Shown here: positions 36,823-45,255 of the stretch, in pieces
Layout of the letters: the number at the start of each line of letters is the position of its first letter
Position numbering within the stretch: the stretch's first letter is position 1
Position numbers and translations under genes: made by a program
Assembly (NCBI GenBank): GCA_002083515.1
Contig: LWDN01000055.1
Location: 30,034-94,033 of the forward strand
Direction of reading: 5' to 3'
Origin: Proteobacteria bacterium HN_bin10
GTDB taxonomy: Bacteria; Pseudomonadota; Alphaproteobacteria; Caulobacterales; Aquidulcibacteraceae
DNA length: 64,000 nucleotides
Notes under the pieces: model-generated
Databases searched by the model: none
What the model was told of the DNA's origin: nothing
The model's input: the letters and a program-made list of their open reading frames with translations, nothing else

Positions 36823-37803
36823 ATGTTCGGCCGCAAAAACAAGTTCGTCTCGGCGCCGGCGCGCGGGCCCCGGGATGCGTTTTCGGAAACCGTCGTCCGC
36901 GTCGTCGACGATATCGGCCCCGCCGTCATCGGCGTGCGCCGCACCAGCCGCCAGCGCGGGCTCTACGATGGCGCCGGTTCCGGCGTGATCATTTCGCCCG
37001 ATGGCTATGCGCTCACCAACAATCACGTGGTGCGCGGCGCCGGCAGCCTGGAGGGTATTCTACACGATGGCAGCGTCGCCAGCGCCGAGATCGTCGGAAC
37101 CGATCCCGACACCGACCTGGCGCTGTTGCGGCTCCATGGCAAAGGCCACCGCGCGGCAGAGCTTGGCGATTCAAATGCGTTGAGGGTGGGCGAACTTGCG
37201 ATCGCCATCGGCAATCCGCTGGGTCTGCAGGCCACCGTCACGGTTGGTGTGGTCTCGGCGCTGCGGCGCACCTTGCGCGGCGAGAGCGGGCGGCTGATCG
37301 AGGACGTGATCCAGACCGACGCCGCGCTCAATCCCGGCAATTCGGGTGGCGCGCTGGTCGATGCTCGCGGCGCTGTGGTCGGCATCAACACCGCGATCAT
37401 CGGCGGCGCGCAGGGCCTATGCTTTGCAGTGCCGTCGAGCACGGCGAAACTCATCATTCCCGAACTGATGCGCGACGGGCGCGTTGCGCGCGGCTGGCTG
37501 GGCATTGGCGGCCAGACCCAGGAACTCTCTCGCGCGCTGGTGCGCCGGCTGCATCTGAGCGCGGAAGCCGGCGTGCTGGTGGTGGCGGTCGCCGGCGGCG
37601 GTCCCGGCGAAGCGGCCGGGCTTGAGGAGGGCGACGTGATCCTGAAGCTCGATGGCGAAGCGACGCCCTCGGTGGACGCTATCCACAAGCTGCTGACGCG
37701 CGAACGCATCGGGCGCACGGTCGAGTTGGATGTCTTGCGCAATGGCGCGCGCACCAAGCTCAAGCTCGCGGTGACGCCGCGACCGGAGCCGAAGGCGGCG
37801 TAG
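36823..37803 (+). CDS. HtrA/DegP-like serine protease with one PDZ domain
   Basis: 326 residues. Trypsin-like triad: His in ALTNNHVVRG, Asp in DPDTDLALLRL, Ser in NPGNSGGALVD; a PDZ domain follows (GVLVVAVAGGGPGEAAGLEEGDVILKLDG). Unlike DegP it has no signal peptide or N-terminal membrane helix (starts MFGRKNKFVSAPARGPRD), so it may be cytoplasmic. Substrates unknown. Confidence 0.9.
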   Translation: MFGRKNKFVSAPARGPRDAFSETVVRVVDDIGPAVIGVRRTSRQRGLYDGAGSGVIISPDGYALTNNHVVRGAGSLEGILHDGSVASAEIVGTDPDTDLALLRLHGKGHRAAELGDSNALRVGELAIAIGNPLGLQATVTVGVVSALRRTLRGESGRLIEDVIQTDAALNPGNSGGALVDARGAVVGINTAIIGGAQGLCFAVPSSTAKLIIPELMRDGRVARGWLGIGGQTQELSRALVRRLHLSAEAGVLVVAVAGGGPGEAAGLEEGDVILKLDGEATPSVDAIHKLLTRERIGRTVELDVLRNGARTKLKLAVTPRPEPKAA

Positions 37804-37858
37804 AGGCTGGCTTCTCGGCCAATTCTGTCGGCGCTCGCGGCGCCGGCCGATAAAGGAA

Positions 37859-37892
37859 AGCGGCGGCGCGAGGTGGGGGTCGCGCCGCCGCT
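37859..37892 (-). terminator. Terminator between convergent genes
   Basis: A perfect 13-bp stem AGCGGCGGCGCGA / TCGCGCCGCCGCT with an eight-base loop. Reading on the minus strand the stem is followed by TTTCCTTTATC, so it best serves the minus-strand secreted-protein gene and could also stop the protease message. Confidence 0.65.
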
Positions 37893-37904
37893 CAGGGCCT
37901 GCGC

Positions 37905-38531
37905 CTAGTTTGGGTTACGGCGGACGGAGGCGCGGGCCGAGCCGTTCGCATTTGCGCTCGCGGAGGCGCCGTCTTCGTTGATCGTCGCGGCGCCATCTGC
38001 GGTTGCGGCAGCGCCAGCGGAAACCTCAGGAGCAGCGTTGTCAGCACGGTTCAACGCGCCACTGGCCGCGCCTTGTACGCGCGACGTTGCATTGCGCGCC
38101 GTTGTCGCCGCTTGACCCACGATGGGCCCGGGATCGGCGCCAATGCTGCCGTCGGCGTTGCCGGCGGCCGAGCCGCTGGCGTCGAGCGGGCCAGCGTTCA
38201 ACGCGCCATCGGCGGCGCCCGAGCCGCTCACGTCGATTTGACGCGCCTGCGACGCAAGTTCTTCGGCTTGCCGCGCGGCGCGGCGCGCTTCGCGCTCGGC
38301 GCGGCGGAGCTCGCGTTGCGCGCGTTCGGTTGTACGATCGATCACGCCGGTGTCGGCGCCGATGCTGCCCGTACCGCTCACAGCGCCGCCGATAGATCCG
38401 GTCGCGCCGCCGATTTGGCCGCCGGCGCCGCCGACGATCGAACCGGCGCCGCCAATCAATTGTGCGGATGCGGGCGCCACGCAAAGCACAGCCGCGAGCG
38501 CAGTCGTTGCCACGAGAAGCTTGGTGTTCAT
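37905..38531 (-). CDS. Low-complexity secreted protein, 208 residues
   Basis: Signal peptide KLLVATTALAAVLCVAPASAQ, then a Gly/Ser/Ile-rich block (GGAGSIVGGAGGQIGG), a strongly charged helix (AQRELRRAEREARRAARQAEEL, residues ~70-92) and an Ala/Asp/Asn-rich tail with GSIGADTGVI and GSIGADPGPIV echoes. No family recognised; exported and probably periplasmic or surface-associated. GGAGG lies before the ATG. Confidence 0.75.
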   Translation of the reverse strand: MNTKLLVATTALAAVLCVAPASAQLIGGAGSIVGGAGGQIGGATGSIGGAVSGTGSIGADTGVIDRTTERAQRELRRAEREARRAARQAEELASQARQIDVSGSGAADGALNAGPLDASGSAAGNADGSIGADPGPIVGQAATTARNATSRVQGAASGALNRADNAAPEVSAGAAATADGAATINEDGASASANANGSARASVRRNPN

Positions 38532-38612
38532 GTGACCTCCTCCAACAAGGGCCCGCTCAATCCGGGCTTCGAGGGGAGAACGAACCGTCGCGGCGATTTC
38601 TTCCCGAAATTC

Positions 38613-39761
38613 TCAGCGCACTTCGACGAGACCGTGACCATAAACATCGTCGCGGCCGTCTGCGCCGAGATCGCGCGCGTCAGCGGCCAGATCGGCGATG
38701 CTTCGCTGGCCGTTCGCGAGCGTGGCGAGCCGAGCCGCCACGATGGGTGCGGCATAAGACGTCCCCCGCGCGCGCCCATGCACGCCCAAGGCGGCAAAAT
38801 CGACCTGCTCGCCTTGTCCGGCCTCGATCAGGACGCGATGGCGCGCATCGACGCCGGTGACGCCGACGACGCCGGGATAAGAGGCGGGAAATAGCGGCGC
38901 TGCAGCCGGCCCGTCATTGCCGACGGCGGCGACGATGACGAAGCCGCGTGAGATAAGGCCGGAGATGACGCTCTCAACGACGCGGTTTCGTGGACCGACG
39001 AGGCTTATGTTGATGACGCCCGTTTGCTCCGCGGCGAGCCATGCGAGTGCGCGCGCAAGCGCCGAAGAGGCGCCGCCGGTCGGCGCGCCTCCGTAAATGT
39101 CAGCAGCGTAGATGCGCGCGCCGGGCGCTGCGGTACTGAGCAGCCCGGCTACGGTCGTGCCGTGCATAGCGGGGATTGGCGCAGCGCCGACAAAACTCCG
39201 TTGCGCAGCAATTGGCACGCTCGCTCCGACGCCGCTGTCGATCAGGCCGATGCGCGGGCCCGCGCTCGCAGCGCTCGACTGGGCGAAGCCTGAGACAATT
39301 GCGCCGGCGGCGGACTCGATGTGCAGATGGTCGAAGTCATAGACCGCTGCGGAATCGGCTTCGCGCAGCCGCCGAAGCGCGCGGCGCGTCGATTGACCGG
39401 CGGGCGCGCGCAGGGTCACGAGGACGCCGCCCTCTCCGAGTTCGTTCGTGCTGACGATCTGGTATCCGGCGGCGCGCGCGTTGGCGATGGCGGCTTCGCT
39501 CATGCCTACGGCAATGATCTGGCGGCGCACGATGGGATTGCCGGCGGGGTCCGCTTCCAACTCGCGCCTGTGCGTGCGGAGCAGTTCTCGGATGCGGAGG
39601 CGGCGGAGATCGGCGAGGGCGGCGTCGGTGGTGTCGAGCACATCGTCCAGTTCGGGCGCGCCGAGGCTCGGAACCTGCGGCAGGCCGACCCCCGGCAATT
39701 GAGCCTGGGCCGGCAACGCCAGGGCGATCACCAGGGGCAAGAGGACGACGAGGCGCGTCAT
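38613..39761 (-). CDS. Secreted subtilisin-like serine protease (S8 family)
   Basis: 382 residues with a signal peptide (LLPLVIALALPAQAQ). Catalytic residues: Asp in RIGLIDSGVG, His in MHGTTVAGLL, oxyanion Asn in VAAVGNDGPAA and Ser in RARGTSYAAPIVAA. The region before the protease domain (~residues 20-170) looks like a propeptide or regulatory part. Divergent from an ECF sigma/anti-sigma pair, hinting that the sigma factor controls it or that the protease acts on that pathway. Confidence 0.9.
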   Translation of the reverse strand: MTRLVVLLPLVIALALPAQAQLPGVGLPQVPSLGAPELDDVLDTTDAALADLRRLRIRELLRTHRRELEADPAGNPIVRRQIIAVGMSEAAIANARAAGYQIVSTNELGEGGVLVTLRAPAGQSTRRALRRLREADSAAVYDFDHLHIESAAGAIVSGFAQSSAASAGPRIGLIDSGVGASVPIAAQRSFVGAAPIPAMHGTTVAGLLSTAAPGARIYAADIYGGAPTGGASSALARALAWLAAEQTGVINISLVGPRNRVVESVISGLISRGFVIVAAVGNDGPAAAPLFPASYPGVVGVTGVDARHRVLIEAGQGEQVDFAALGVHGRARGTSYAAPIVAARLATLANGQRSIADLAADARDLGADGRDDVYGHGLVEVR

Positions 39762-39857
39762 GGCGATCCAACGTTCGGACGGGTCTCTTTATTCCCTGCT
39801 TATCATGGCGGCGATTCTGGAAGAAACTGCGAAGTCCAGTCGTTGGGTTGGCAAGAG

Positions 39858-40361
39858 ATGACGAGCGCCGCCGAACAGACCCGCTCAGACATCGTCGCGT
39901 TGCTGCCGCGTCTGCGGCGCTTCGCGCGCGCCTTGACATGCCAGACGGCGGATGCGGACGACCTTGTTCAGATCGCGGTGGAGCGAGCGTTGATGCGGAT
40001 TGATCAGTTCCAGCCGGGTACGAGATTGGACTCGTGGCTCTATTCGATAGTCCGCAACGCGTGGGTCGACGAGGCTCGCTCGCGCGCCAGGCGAGGCAAG
40101 GTGTTTGCGCCTGCGGAACTGGGCGAGCAAGTCGGCGCCGACGGCGCCGCCGAACTGCACGCCAAGCTCGAAGCGGGCGACGTCTGGAGGGCGATGCGCA
40201 AATTGCCGGACGAGCAGCGCGAGGCGGTCGCCTTGGTGTGCGTCGAGGGGATGGGGTACCGCGAGGCCGCGGATGCGCTGGGGGTGCCCATCGGCACGCT
40301 GACGAGCAGGTTGGCGCGGGGACGCGAGGCGCTTCAAGGCATGCTGGAGGGCGCCCGATGA
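39858..40361 (+). CDS. ECF RNA polymerase sigma factor
   Basis: 167 residues. Region 2 (LPRLRRFARALTCQTADADDLVQIAVERALMRIDQFQPGTRLDSWLYSIVRNAWVDEARS) and region 4 (LPDEQREAVALVCVEGMGYREAADALGVPIGTLTSRLARGREAL). The ATG at 39858 follows AAGAGA. Overlaps the anti-sigma gene as ATGA. Confidence 0.92.
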   Translation: MTSAAEQTRSDIVALLPRLRRFARALTCQTADADDLVQIAVERALMRIDQFQPGTRLDSWLYSIVRNAWVDEARSRARRGKVFAPAELGEQVGADGAAELHAKLEAGDVWRAMRKLPDEQREAVALVCVEGMGYREAADALGVPIGTLTSRLARGREALQGMLEGAR

Positions 40362-41050
40362 GCGTCGACGATGAAACCCTCATGGCGTTCGCCGATGGCG
40401 AACTCAGCGGGGACGCGCGCGCGGCGGTGGAAGCGGCGCTGGCTCAAGATCCGGTGCTGCGGGCGAGACTGCGGGCGCACGAGGCGCTGCGGGCCAGGCT
40501 CTCGAGCGCTTTCGATGGCGTCCTCTCGGAGCCGACGCCAGCGCCGCTAGTGGCGGCTGCGCGGAAACACAGCGCCGTGGTGGTCAATCTCGCAGAGCGT
40601 CGCTTGGCGAGATGGTCCGTGCGCGAATGGGGCGCCATGGCCGCGAGCGTCGCCGCTGGCATGCTGATCGGGATCGGCTTGATGAATACGCAAGCGCCGA
40701 TAATCGCCGCCGCGGATGGGGGTTTGGAGGCGCGTGGGGCTTTGGCCCAAGCCTTGGATCATCAGCTCGCGTCGGACGCCCCCGGGGCGGTGCGGATCGG
40801 TTTGAGCTTCGTGTCGCGGGACGGCGGCTATTGTCGCACGTTTAGCATGACCCGGAGCGACATCTCTGGCCTGGCTTGTCGCAACAGCGACGGCTGGGCG
40901 ATCGCGACGACGGCGCAGGGCGGCGGCGGCGAAGTGCGGATGGCGTCGGCCCCGGCGCCGATCTTGGCCGCAGTCGACGCCATGATTGCGGGCGAGCCCC
41001 TCGATCGGACCGAAGAAACCAAAGCCCGCGCGCAGGGCTGGCGGCGCTGA
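40358..41050 (+). CDS. Anti-sigma factor, single-pass membrane protein
   Basis: 230 residues. Cytoplasmic N-terminal domain (ETLMAFADGELSGDARAAVEAALAQDPVLRARLRAHEALRARL) as in ECF anti-sigma proteins, one membrane helix (EWGAMAASVAAGMLIGIGLM) and a periplasmic domain containing two Cys. No HxxxCxxC zinc motif, so release is probably proteolytic. Coupled to the sigma gene before it. Confidence 0.88.
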   Translation: MSVDDETLMAFADGELSGDARAAVEAALAQDPVLRARLRAHEALRARLSSAFDGVLSEPTPAPLVAAARKHSAVVVNLAERRLARWSVREWGAMAASVAAGMLIGIGLMNTQAPIIAAADGGLEARGALAQALDHQLASDAPGAVRIGLSFVSRDGGYCRTFSMTRSDISGLACRNSDGWAIATTAQGGGGEVRMASAPAPILAAVDAMIAGEPLDRTEETKARAQGWRR

Positions 41051-41052
41051 GG

Positions 41053-41376
41053 TCAGACGGCGCCGAGTTTTTCGTCCAGCAGCGCTTTCAGCTCGCCGGT
41101 CTGGAACATCTCCCGGACGATATCGCAGCCGCCGATGAATTCGCCTTTGACGTATAATTGGGGAATGGTCGGCCAGTTGGCGAAGTCCTTGACGCCCTGG
41201 CGGATGTCGTCATCGGCCAGCACGTTCACGTCGTGATAGTCGACGCCCATGTGGTCGAGAATGCGCACCACCTGATTGGAGAACCCACACTGTGGCTGAT
41301 CGGCCGTGCCCTTCATGTAGAGCACGACGTCGTGGCTGTTGATGGTTTCGCGGATGGTGTCTTGGGCGGTGGACAT
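41053..41376 (-). CDS. grxD: Monothiol glutaredoxin Grx4 type
   Basis: 107 residues. The CGFS active site is in [35 protein letters not shown] carries the glutathione and cis-Pro positions. Grx4 carries [2Fe-2S] clusters with BolA, whose gene lies just upstream on the same strand. The ATG at 41376 is the family start. Confidence 0.95.
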   Translation of the reverse strand: MSTAQDTIRETINSHDVVLYMKGTADQPQCGFSNQVVRILDHMGVDYHDVNVLADDDIRQGVKDFANWPTIPQLYVKGEFIGGCDIVREMFQTGELKALLDEKLGAV

Positions 41377-41418
41377 GACGCGGAAGTAGGAGGGCGCGGG
41401 CGGGCGCGCAAGCGCGTC

Positions 41419-41483
41419 AGCCAAATCGCCAGTCGCCAGATCGCCAAATTAGAGCGTCCGATTGGCGATTTGGCGACTTGGCT
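41419..41483. repeat. Internally repetitive hairpin, CGCCAAAT/ATTTGGCG family
   Basis: Left arm AGCCAAATCGCCAGTCGCCA then GATCGCCAA (41419-41447); right arm TTGGCGATTTGGCGACTT then GGCT (41462-41483). The left arm has one extra unit relative to the right. It occupies the whole gap between grxD and bolA and is probably transcribed with them. Confidence 0.8.
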
Positions 41484-41712
41484 ATCTCGCGCTCGTCTCC
41501 AGCGCCAGCGCGTGCAGTTCTCCGCCCATTCGCCCCTTGAGGGCGGCGTAAACCATCTGATGCTGGGCGACCCGGGACTTGCCGGCGAAGGCGGCCGACC
41601 GAATGGTCGCTTTATAATGATCGCCGTCGCCGGCTAGGTCCTGGATAAGCACCTCGGCGTCGGGGAGGGCGTCCTTGATCATAGCCTCCAACTCAGAAGC
41701 GGACATGGCCAT
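41482..41712 (-). CDS. bolA: BolA family protein
   Basis: 76 residues of the BolA/IbaG fold: ASELEAMIKDALPDAEVLIQDLAGDGDHYKATIRSAAFAGKSRVAQHQMVYAALKGRMGGELHALAL. Forms a cluster-binding complex with monothiol glutaredoxin, encoded next in the operon. The ATG at 41712 (or 41706) gives the family start; the open frame goes far upstream without homology. Confidence 0.93.
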   Translation of the reverse strand: MAMSASELEAMIKDALPDAEVLIQDLAGDGDHYKATIRSAAFAGKSRVAQHQMVYAALKGRMGGELHALALETSAR

Positions 41713-41819
41713 CGCATTACCCTGAAAAGCTTCCCGAAATCCGGTCCTATGTCTGGGCGCATAGCATCGCGCCCGGGGCTCGGGAACTGCATGACGATCA
41801 CGAAAGTTTTGGTTGCGCG

Positions 41820-41869
41820 GGACCGCCCTGTTCGGGCATTTGCCGAACGGTGCGGGGGATGGGCGGTCC
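41820..41869. promoter_or_regulatory. Nested inverted repeat upstream of exbB
   Basis: GGACCGCCC (41820-41828) pairs with GGGCGGTCC (41861-41869), enclosing a second hairpin GTTCGG...CCGAAC (41830-41848). It lies in the 426-base non-coding stretch 41713-42138 between the divergent bolA and exbB genes, where I find no gene. Confidence 0.4.
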
Positions 41870-41897
41870 AAGAAGATCGCCCACTGCGTGGGAGACG

Positions 41898-41926
41898 TTG
41901 ACAAGAGCACCTTTTCCGAAAATTTA
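41898..41926 (+). promoter_or_regulatory. Candidate promoter of the exbB-tonB operon
   Basis: TTGACA at 41898-41903, 17 bases, AATTTA at 41921-41926. The -35 is perfect, the -10 only fair. It would give a leader of about 205 bases before exbB. Confidence 0.4.
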
Positions 41927-42138
41927 GGCGCTGGCGTCGAACGTCGCAGGGAAAAGACCGCAAAGTGCGGCGGCCCGCGCGGCGCCTGGTGGGAGGAAGC
42001 GCGAAGCCAGGGCACGAAAGCGCGACGCGCAACCGACCGCCAATACGCATACCAAACTCATCGCGGTGAGCCCGCGCGCCAGCAAGGAGCGCGCCGGGTC
42101 AGCCGAACCGGAATTCAGGCAGGCACAAAGGGCAGATC

Positions 42139-42987
42139 ATGACGTTGTTGAATTCGCTGCTGATGTTCGCTCAGCAAACCACCACTCCCGCGGGGCAAAC
42201 GCCGCCGGCGCCGGCGCCAGCGCCCGTGACGCCGCCCTCGGCTGAGGAACTCGAAGCGGCGAGGCAGCGTGGCGCGGAGGCCGCCGCCGAAGCGGCCGGC
42301 CAGCAAGAAGTGTCGATGCTCGAACTGGTTCAGCACCTCAACGCCGTCGAAATGGGTGTGATGGTGATCCTCGGCCTGTGCGCGATCTACGCCGTGGCGC
42401 TCCTGTTCGAAAAAATCTACGTCATGCGCAAGGCGTCGCGTCAGACCAAGGATTTCCTCTCGGCGTTCCGCAAGGCCAATTCGGTTGAAGAAGCCGAAGC
42501 CATCGTCCGCAAGCTGCCGAACTCCGGCATCAAGTCGATGTTCGACGCCGGCATGGCGGAAGTCCGCCGCACCCAGGACCTCGGCCTCTACACGATGCGC
42601 GACGCGCGCGATCACACCATGCAGCGCGTGGCCTCGGCGATGCAGACGCGTCAGAACGATCACCTTGACGATCTCGGCTCGTCGATGACGTTCCTCGCGT
42701 CGATCGGCGCCAACGCGCCGTTCATCGGTCTGTTCGGCACGGTGTGGGGCATCATGGTGGCCTTCGTCGGCATCGCTAAGACGCAGACCACCTCGCTCGC
42801 GGTTGTCGCGCCCGGCATCGCCGGCGCCCTGCTCGCCACCGCCGCCGGTCTTGCCGCCGCCATCCCGGCGGTGCTGATCTACAACTTCGCCGCCAAGCAA
42901 ATTTCCAAGCAGTCCAGCAAGCTGGAGGACTTCGCCGCGGAATTCATCGCGCTCGTTTCGCGCGACATGGACCGCCGCGCCGGCTGA
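42139..42987 (+). CDS. exbB: ExbB/TolQ/MotA family proton channel protein
   Basis: 282 residues. Pro/Ala-rich N-terminus, then a first membrane helix ([19 protein letters not shown]) and the conserved pair [25 protein letters not shown] and [25 protein letters not shown]. With ExbD it turns proton flow into movement of TonB to energise outer-membrane receptors. First gene of a six-gene exbB-exbD-exbD-tonB x3 cluster. Confidence 0.94.
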   Translation: MTLLNSLLMFAQQTTTPAGQTPPAPAPAPVTPPSAEELEAARQRGAEAAAEAAGQQEVSMLELVQHLNAVEMGVMVILGLCAIYAVALLFEKIYVMRKASRQTKDFLSAFRKANSVEEAEAIVRKLPNSGIKSMFDAGMAEVRRTQDLGLYTMRDARDHTMQRVASAMQTRQNDHLDDLGSSMTFLASIGANAPFIGLFGTVWGIMVAFVGIAKTQTTSLAVVAPGIAGALLATAAGLAAAIPAVLIYNFAAKQISKQSSKLEDFAAEFIALVSRDMDRRAG

Positions 42988-43016
42988 GCTTGACCTAGCA
43001 TTGGAGGAGACCCCCA

Positions 43017-43493
43017 ATGGCGGGTAAAATCTCAATGGGCGGCAGGCGAAAAGGCCACGGCCAGCATGATGTGACGGCGGATCCGAACGTGATCCCGTTC
43101 ATCGACATCATGCTGGTGCTGCTGATCATCTTCATGATCGCCGCCCCGATCTCGAGCGTCGACATCGAAGTCGAAATGCCCGACGCACGCATCCAACCGT
43201 CGCAACGGCCGCCGCGTCCGACCTGGATCACGGTGACCGAAGGCGCCGGCGGGGTCGAAGTCTATGTTATGAACGACCTCGTCAACATCGGCGATCTCGG
43301 TCCGCGCACGTTCGAAGCGGTGAAGGAAAACTCTCCGCAAATCGCCAACGACGAGTACGAGATCAAGGATCAGCGCATCTACATCCGCGCCGACGCCGGA
43401 CTTGAGTACCGAAACGTCGTGCGGGTGATGAACATGCTGCAGAACGAGGGCTTCACCAAGATCGGCTTCGTCGCCGAAGATCGGCGGAGGTAG
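43017..43493 (+). CDS. exbD: ExbD/TolR family protein 1
   Basis: 158 residues. One N-terminal membrane helix with the essential Asp: DPNVIPFIDIMLVLLIIFMI; periplasmic domain after it. GGAGGAGA precedes the ATG. The N-terminal cytoplasmic segment (GKISMGGRRKGHGQHDV) is His/Lys-rich. Paired with a second ExbD right behind. Confidence 0.94.
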   Translation: MAGKISMGGRRKGHGQHDVTADPNVIPFIDIMLVLLIIFMIAAPISSVDIEVEMPDARIQPSQRPPRPTWITVTEGAGGVEVYVMNDLVNIGDLGPRTFEAVKENSPQIANDEYEIKDQRIYIRADAGLEYRNVVRVMNMLQNEGFTKIGFVAEDRRR

Positions 43494-43497
43494 GCCC

Positions 43498-43956
43498 ATG
43501 GCTGGCAAAGTAGGCGGAAGCAAAGGCGGGCCGGTCTCCGAACCGAACGTCATTCCGTTCATCGACATTCTGCTGGTTCTGCTGATCATCTTCATGGTCA
43601 CTGCGCCGATCCCGACGGTCGACATCCGCGTCGACCTGCCGCCGCCCAACCCGGTGCCGATCCGGCTTGAGGGCCTAAACCCAACGATCGTCGGCATCCG
43701 CGAGACTTCGACCGGCATGGCGATTTTCGTCGATGAAGAGGTCGTGCAATTGTCGCAGCTCGGCGAAAAAACGCTCGATCACGCCATCCGCAATAATCCC
43801 GCCTTGAATGTCGAGGATATTTACGCGGAAGCGCGGATTTTCGTGCGCGCCGATCAGAGCACCGCCTACGGCAACGTCGTGGATGTGATGAGTCAACTTC
43901 AGGAAGAAGGCTTCGTGAAAGTCGGTATCTTCGCTGAACTAGCGAGCGAGGGGTAA
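43498..43956 (+). CDS. exbD: ExbD/TolR family protein 2
   Basis: 152 residues; same plan as the first (EPNVIPFIDILLVLLIIFMVTAP with the conserved Asp). Four bases after ExbD1. The periplasmic parts of the two ExbD proteins differ clearly, suggesting a mixed stator rather than a recent duplication. Confidence 0.94.
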   Translation: MAGKVGGSKGGPVSEPNVIPFIDILLVLLIIFMVTAPIPTVDIRVDLPPPNPVPIRLEGLNPTIVGIRETSTGMAIFVDEEVVQLSQLGEKTLDHAIRNNPALNVEDIYAEARIFVRADQSTAYGNVVDVMSQLQEEGFVKVGIFAELASEG

Positions 43957-43961
43957 GATCG

Positions 43962-44552
43962 ATGGTTGGTCTACGCCTTTTCTCACTCGGCTTGGCGGCG
44001 CTGGTGTGTTTGTCGCTGGTGTACATCGCGGTCACCCAGAGGTTTAGCGCCATCACCGATCTCTTCGAAGATCCCGACGCCGTGAAGGTGGAAATCGAGG
44101 AGGAGGAGAAGCCGCCTCCGCCGCCGCCGCCGCCCAATCGTCCGCCGCCGCCGCCGCCCCCGGAAATGCGGGTGCCGCCGCCTGACTTGTCGGCGCCCCC
44201 AACGCCGACGCCAATCCCGACGGCGATCGACCCGCCGCCGGCGCCTCCGGAACCGATGGTGCTGACCGGCGTGACATGGCTGGAACAGCCCGATGGGCGC
44301 GACTTCCAGCGTTATTATCCGCAGCGCGCCAACGATCGTGGCGTGAGTGGGCGCACGACAGTCGAGTGCATCGTCGATGGCGGCGGTCGCCTGAACTGCA
44401 CAGTGACATCCGAGGATCCTCCGGGTTACGGCTTCGCTGAGGCGACCATGCGCATTACGCGCCACTTCCGCGTCGCTGCGGCGACAAGGAACGGCCAGGC
44501 CACCAGCGGGGGACGCATCCGCCGGACCATCGTTTGGCAGGTGCCGGAGTGA
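43962..44552 (+). CDS. TonB-like energy transducer 1
   Basis: 196 residues: N-terminal membrane anchor (FSLGLAALVCLSLVYIAVT), proline-rich periplasmic spacer (KPPPPPPPPNRPPPPPPPEM) and a TonB C-terminal domain with DFQRYYPQRANDRGVSGRTTVECIVDGGGRLNCTVTSEDPPGYGFAEATMRI. Transfers energy from ExbBD to receptors such as the one at 5.5-8 kb. First of three tandem paralogues. Confidence 0.9.
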   Translation: MVGLRLFSLGLAALVCLSLVYIAVTQRFSAITDLFEDPDAVKVEIEEEEKPPPPPPPPNRPPPPPPPEMRVPPPDLSAPPTPTPIPTAIDPPPAPPEPMVLTGVTWLEQPDGRDFQRYYPQRANDRGVSGRTTVECIVDGGGRLNCTVTSEDPPGYGFAEATMRITRHFRVAAATRNGQATSGGRIRRTIVWQVPE

Positions 44553-44595
44553 CGGTTTGACCATTCGCGTTGGCCCCTGGCCAGCGCGGAGCGGG

Positions 44596-45165
44596 ATGAC
44601 GATGCAAACGAGAACGCAAGCCGCGCAATCCTCACGGGTTGTGCGGCTTGTTTCATTTGGGGCGGCGGCGACACTGGTTGGATTGTTGCTGTGGGGCGCC
44701 GCCTCGCTACGCTACGCACCGCTCTGGCGCGATGGCGAACCGCCCGTCGCCGTGCTCGCCGCCCTCGAACCGCCGCCTGCGCCGCCTCCGCAGGCGACGC
44801 GGCGCGAGCCGCCTCCGGCGACACCCGATGCGCCGCGGCCGACGCTGCCTCCGCAGGCCGAACCCGTTGCAAGCCAACCGGTGCTCATCACTCAGCCCGT
44901 ATGGGTGTCGCGTCCGCGCAATTTGGCGCGCTTCTATCCGCGCGACGCGTTCATGCGCGGGCTCAGCGGACAGGTCGTGCTCGACTGCATCGTCGAGACC
45001 ACTGGCCAACTCGATTGCACGATCGAGTCGGAAACGCCGGTGTCGCACGGCTTTGGCGACGCAGCGCTGGCGATCGCCGCCGCGCATGTCATGCAGCCGG
45101 CGACGCGAGACGGCATGCCCGTGCGCGGGCGCTATCGCATGATTGTGCCGTTCACGGCCGGGTGA
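44596..45165 (+). CDS. TonB-like energy transducer 2
   Basis: 189 residues. Membrane anchor (VSFGAAATLVGLLLWGAASL), Pro-rich linker (EPPPAPPPQATRREPPP) and the same C-terminal domain (RFYPRDAFMRGLSGQVVLDCIVETTGQLDCTIESETPVSHGFGDAALAIA). The start is the ATG at 44596 after GGAGCGGG, or 44602. Two conserved Cys flank the Gly turn as in its paralogues. Confidence 0.85.
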   Translation: MTMQTRTQAAQSSRVVRLVSFGAAATLVGLLLWGAASLRYAPLWRDGEPPVAVLAALEPPPAPPPQATRREPPPATPDAPRPTLPPQAEPVASQPVLITQPVWVSRPRNLARFYPRDAFMRGLSGQVVLDCIVETTGQLDCTIESETPVSHGFGDAALAIAAAHVMQPATRDGMPVRGRYRMIVPFTAG

Positions 45166-45255
45166 TGTCGCGCAAGCGTGATCGAGATCGCGCGGCTGTG
45201 AGTATGCAGATGCCAGGAGTCGAGTGTCAGGTGTCAGTGAGCAGCAGGAGTTCGC

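Noticed and set aside
41813..42142. 109-codon plus-strand frame upstream of exbB
   Set aside because: No ribosome site, Arg/Gly-rich shadow composition, runs into the exbB start and through a nested inverted repeat.
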